Positions 61,249-64,000 of a DNA stretch of 64,000 bases are shown one piece after another (positions within the stretch are counted from its first letter, which is position 1; each line of letters begins with the position of its first letter). The notes beneath the pieces were generated by a model that did no database searches, was not told the origin of the DNA, and saw only the letters and a program-made list of their open reading frames with translations. The translations under genes and the position numbers were made by a program. This DNA comes from an uncultured Pontibacter sp. (GTDB taxonomy: Bacteria; Bacteroidota; Bacteroidia; Cytophagales; Hymenobacteraceae): contig NZ_CANMNI010000001.1 in assembly GCF_947499215.1 (NCBI RefSeq), positions 248,001 to 312,000 on the forward strand. Reading direction: 5' to 3'.

Positions 61249-62130
61249 ATGCAACGAAAACAGTTTATTAAAACACTTTTAACGGGAGTAGCAGGTATGA
61301 CCACACTAACCGCTTTCAATAGATTTACAGACAGCCTTGGGGAGCAGGAGCAGCTGATGCCTGTATTGTTTATAGGCCACGGCTCTCCTATGAATGGAAT
61401 TTTAGATAATGAATTCAGCCAAAAATGGACAAAGCTGGCCAAGGATATTCCCACACCCAAAGCAGTGCTGGTGGTTTCGGCACACTGGCTCAGCAAAGGC
61501 ACCCGCATCACGGCCATGGATTTCCCGAAGACCATTCACGATTTCGGGGGCTTCCCACAGGAGCTGTTCGAGGTGCAGTACAAGGCACCGGGCAGTCCGG
61601 AACTGGCGAAGGAAACTGCTTCCATTATCCAATCTACTGCAGTAGAAATGGATCACGACTGGGGCTTGGATCACGGCGCTTGGACCATCATCCGGCACAT
61701 GTACCCAGAAGCAAACATACCCGTGTTGCAGCTCAGTATCGACTATACCAAGGGGCCACAGTACCATTATGAATTGTCCAAAGAACTGACAGCACTACGC
61801 AAAAAAGGCGTGCTCATCATGGGTAGCGGCAACATGGTGCACAACCTGCGCATGGTCGCTTGGGACAAACTAAACGAGTCGGAGTACGGCTTCGACTGGG
61901 CTGTGCAAATGAACACCACCTTTAAAGAACTGATTCGCAACGGGCAGCACGACAAGCTGATCAATTACGAGAAACTGGGCCGTGAGGCCATGCTAGCTAT
62001 ACCTACCCCGGAGCACTACTGGCCTCTGCTCTATACCTTGGGCCTGAAAGGCAACAAGGATGATGTTTCCTTCTTTAACGACAAAGTAGTGGGCGGCTCG
62101 CTGACCATGACGTCGGTGATGATCGGCTGA
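61249..62130 (+). CDS. 4,5-DOPA dioxygenase extradiol-like (LigB family)
   Basis: Protein of 293 residues from the ATG at 61249 (MQRKQFIKTLL). The N-terminal hydrophobic stretch through LTAF resembles an export signal; the extension to 61099 is not protein-like. The LigB fold is seen in VLFIGHGSPMNGI (H, metal ligand), VVSAHWLSKG (H), DHDWGLDHGAWT (H) and MGSGNMVHNLR. The family includes extradiol ring-cleaving enzymes and the YgiD-type DOPA dioxygenase; the natural substrate here is unknown. Probably controlled by the preceding Crp/Fnr regulator. Confidence 0.9.
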   Translation: MQRKQFIKTLLTGVAGMTTLTAFNRFTDSLGEQEQLMPVLFIGHGSPMNGILDNEFSQKWTKLAKDIPTPKAVLVVSAHWLSKGTRITAMDFPKTIHDFGGFPQELFEVQYKAPGSPELAKETASIIQSTAVEMDHDWGLDHGAWTIIRHMYPEANIPVLQLSIDYTKGPQYHYELSKELTALRKKGVLIMGSGNMVHNLRMVAWDKLNESEYGFDWAVQMNTTFKELIRNGQHDKLINYEKLGREAMLAIPTPEHYWPLLYTLGLKGNKDDVSFFNDKVVGGSLTMTSVMIG

Positions 62131-62241
62131 TACGAAGATAGTTTTCTTTTTCTAAATGGCTGACGCTGAGCGCACATTACGCGTACTGCTATGGTAGGAG
62201 AATGCTAAACAAAGCTTTTCCATACACCAAACGAAAACCGC

Positions 62242-63942
62242 ATGAGTCATCAACGGCAACCTAATTTCCTGCTCATTGTAGTGGATGATATGGGGTACTC
62301 CGATTGCCAGCCTTTCGGCGGCGAAATCAGGACGCCCAACTTGCAGCAACTGGCGGATAACGGTGTCTGCTTCCGGCAATTTCACACCTCTGCCCTATGC
62401 GCCCCCACCCGTGCTATGCTGCTGTCGGGCTGCGACAATCACCATGCCGGAATAGGCAACATGCCGACTGCGCATGCCACCAACCAATACATGCAGCCAG
62501 GCTACGAGGGTTATCTAAACAGCGATGTGATGACCATCCCCGAGATATTGAGGCCAGCAGGCTACCATACCTACATGGCTGGCAAATGGCACTTGGGTGA
62601 ACAGAAGGACTGGCGTCCGCATACTCGGGGTTTTGAACGAACGTTTTCTTTTCTAGGGGGCGGCGTCAGCCACTTTCACGACCAGCGTGCTTTGAGCGCT
62701 TTCGAGCAGCCGCACACCGAGTATACAGAGGACGGAAAGACAGTCGAAAACCTGCCGGATGATTTCTACTCTTCTGACTATTATACCGACAAAATGATGC
62801 AGTATGTGTCGGAGCAGGAAGATGACTCCCCATTTTTTGCCTACTTGGCCTTTACCGCACCCCACGACCCCTTGCAGGTGCCGGACGAATGGCTGGATAA
62901 ATATAGAAGGACCTACGATGGCGGCTACGATGCCATCCGGGAGCAGCGCCTGCAACGGATGAAGGAGCTGGAGCTGATACCAGAGGAACTCACCCGAAAT
63001 GAAGGCAGTGGCCTGTTCAAAAAATGGGACGAGCTAAGCGAGGAAGAACGCAGGGAGGAAGCCCGGAAAATGGAGATTTACGCTGCCATGATTGAAAACC
63101 TTGACTGGAACCTAGGGCGACTTTTCGACAGGTTGAAGGAACTGAACAAATACGACGATACGATTATCTTCTTTCTGTCTGACAATGGTGCCAACCCCAA
63201 AGAGCCCTTCTTTTATGCGCCTAATACCGAAGAGTCGATAGCGGCGGAATATGATAACCGCTTGGAGAATTACGGCAGGATCAATTCGTTTATTTCCATT
63301 GGTGGTGCTTGGGCTGAAGTAGCCAACACCCCCTTGTCTTACTTTAAGCTCACTACTTACGAAGGTGGCACGCAGACTCCGCTTATTATATCCGGAAAGC
63401 GCATGCACAAACGCGGCGTGGTTACCGACGAAATGCTACATGTAACTGATCTCCTGCCTACCATTTTAGATTACGCCAATGTAAACTATCCGAATCCACA
63501 TAATGCCCTGAAGCCACTCTATGGAAGGTCGCTCAAACCTTGCCTGCAAGAGGAAACAAAACAGCCGGTGCGAAATAAGTTTGACGTGCTGGGTTTCGAA
63601 ATAGGTGAATGCAAAGCCGTGTTGAAAGGCGACTGGAAACTAATCTTCATGCCCCCTCCCTATGGCAAAGGCGAGGAATGGCATTTGTACAACCTGAAGG
63701 AAGACATCAAAGAAGAGAATAACCTAGCCGGGCAGTTTCCTGATAAGTTTAAGGAACTCAAAGCGGATTGGGAGGCGTATGCGCTTTCCGTTGGCTACAT
63801 AAAATCCAATGGCGAGCCAGCGGTGGAGAAATTAGGCTATGAAGAATTTTACCGCTTCGACCCAAAAAACCGGATGGAACAGCACGAGAAAACGGAGGAT
63901 GAGGCGTCCAGAGATGCTTCACCATCAGACTTGGTTGATTAA
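62242..63942 (+). CDS. Arylsulfatase (type I sulfatase)
   Basis: Protein of 566 residues. Metal ligands D15 and D16 in VVDDMGYSD, the active-site sequence CAPTR (53-57) whose cysteine must become formylglycine, AGKWHLGE (K and H in the active site), TAPHDP and SDNGANP. No signal peptide is visible: the protein starts MSHQRQPNFLLIV, so it is either cytoplasmic or the start is misplaced. It should hydrolyse sulfate esters; substrate unknown. A sulfatase-maturing enzyme is not in the window. Confidence 0.94.
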   Translation: MSHQRQPNFLLIVVDDMGYSDCQPFGGEIRTPNLQQLADNGVCFRQFHTSALCAPTRAMLLSGCDNHHAGIGNMPTAHATNQYMQPGYEGYLNSDVMTIPEILRPAGYHTYMAGKWHLGEQKDWRPHTRGFERTFSFLGGGVSHFHDQRALSAFEQPHTEYTEDGKTVENLPDDFYSSDYYTDKMMQYVSEQEDDSPFFAYLAFTAPHDPLQVPDEWLDKYRRTYDGGYDAIREQRLQRMKELELIPEELTRNEGSGLFKKWDELSEEERREEARKMEIYAAMIENLDWNLGRLFDRLKELNKYDDTIIFFLSDNGANPKEPFFYAPNTEESIAAEYDNRLENYGRINSFISIGGAWAEVANTPLSYFKLTTYEGGTQTPLIISGKRMHKRGVVTDEMLHVTDLLPTILDYANVNYPNPHNALKPLYGRSLKPCLQEETKQPVRNKFDVLGFEIGECKAVLKGDWKLIFMPPPYGKGEEWHLYNLKEDIKEENNLAGQFPDKFKELKADWEAYALSVGYIKSNGEPAVEKLGYEEFYRFDPKNRMEQHEKTEDEASRDASPSDLVD

Positions 63943-63966
63943 CACGGCAAGTTAGTTGAAAGGCAG

Positions 63967-64000
63967 CTATTGCGCTATTTCCACGATCATCTCTACTTCC
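63967..64000 (-). CDS. Possible 3' end of a RidA-family gene
   Basis: On the minus strand a frame enters from the right edge and stops with TAG at 63969-63967; the eleven codons visible read roughly EVEMIVEIAQ. This resembles the last strand of RidA/YjgF proteins (VEIEAIA-type). Too short to be sure. Confidence 0.35.
   Translation of the reverse strand, partial: EVEMIVEIAQ

Overview
The window is a chromosomal segment of a Bacteroidota bacterium, most likely of the order Cytophagales and possibly a Pontibacter-like member of the Hymenobacteraceae (inference from gene families and moderate GC, not from a marker gene). Supporting signs are a type IX secretion plug lipoprotein, families typical of the phylum (DUF3276, DUF4296, DUF3822, DUF1573, SemiSWEET, SPW-VKOR), MacB-like 806-residue permeases, and promoters of the Bacteroidota type (TTG-N19/20-TAnnTTTG), the clearest lying in front of a tRNA-Glu gene. 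No rRNA, CRISPR array, prophage or complete insertion sequence was seen.

Layout. 1-7251: end of a MATE exporter, a secreted DUF922 protein, an FAD/Rieske oxidoreductase, a CsaA-like tRNA-binding protein, a DUF4296 lipoprotein and a three-gene DUF58/BatD-like/BatA operon. 7340-21752: mostly housekeeping genes (YggS, GDPD, DUF423, DUF1573, RecD-like helicase, thioesterase, two NUDIX hydrolases, coaD, pyrE, phosphoesterase, ltaE, AlkA-like glycosylase, a second DUF58 protein, an RlpA-like protein, DUF3276, ychF). 22071-32249: T9SS plug, an NAD(P)-binding protein, a divergent sigma-54 two-component system with an ABC exporter, tRNA-Glu, an EEP-fold protein and a small lipoprotein. 32593-42689: purL, a Crp/Fnr regulator with an MFS transporter, and an Rrf2 regulator with a sulfate assimilation operon (DUF2061-cysH-cysD-cysN). 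42779-52191: MarC, an M50 protease, a P-type ATPase, gamma-glutamyltransferase, two small cysteine-bearing membrane proteins, SemiSWEET and an outer-membrane barrel. 52221-64000: kinase/response regulator, SIMPL, two short-chain-type oxidoreductases, SPW-VKOR and TspO membrane proteins, a MITE-like repeat, DUF488, an FMN reductase, a second Crp/Fnr regulator, a DOPA-dioxygenase-like protein, a sulfatase and the tail of a possible RidA gene.

How the genes fit together. Three regulatory circuits can be read from the DNA. (i) A histidine kinase and an NtrC-type activator are transcribed away from an ABC ATPase/permease pair; the gap holds two TGTCCA-N4-TGGACA palindromes 21 bp apart and a near-consensus -24/-12 promoter with exact GG-N10-GC spacing. 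(ii) Two TACCTTTG promoters, one before an MFS transporter gene and one before a cysteine-bearing membrane gene pair, each carry a Crp-type palindrome centred exactly 36.5 bp upstream of the last base of the -7 element. (iii) A second Crp/Fnr regulator has an FNR-like recognition helix, and a perfect TTGAT-N4-ATCAA box lies in the hairpin just after its gene. CysN without a CysC domain and a CysH with iron-sulfur cysteines point to direct reduction of adenylyl sulfate.

Two features are not explained by genes: the octamer AGGTATAG/CTATACCT, which I count about 37 times on the two strands against about 2 expected from base composition, and a 234-bp imperfect inverted-repeat element at 58724-58957 bounded directly by a 10-bp direct repeat.
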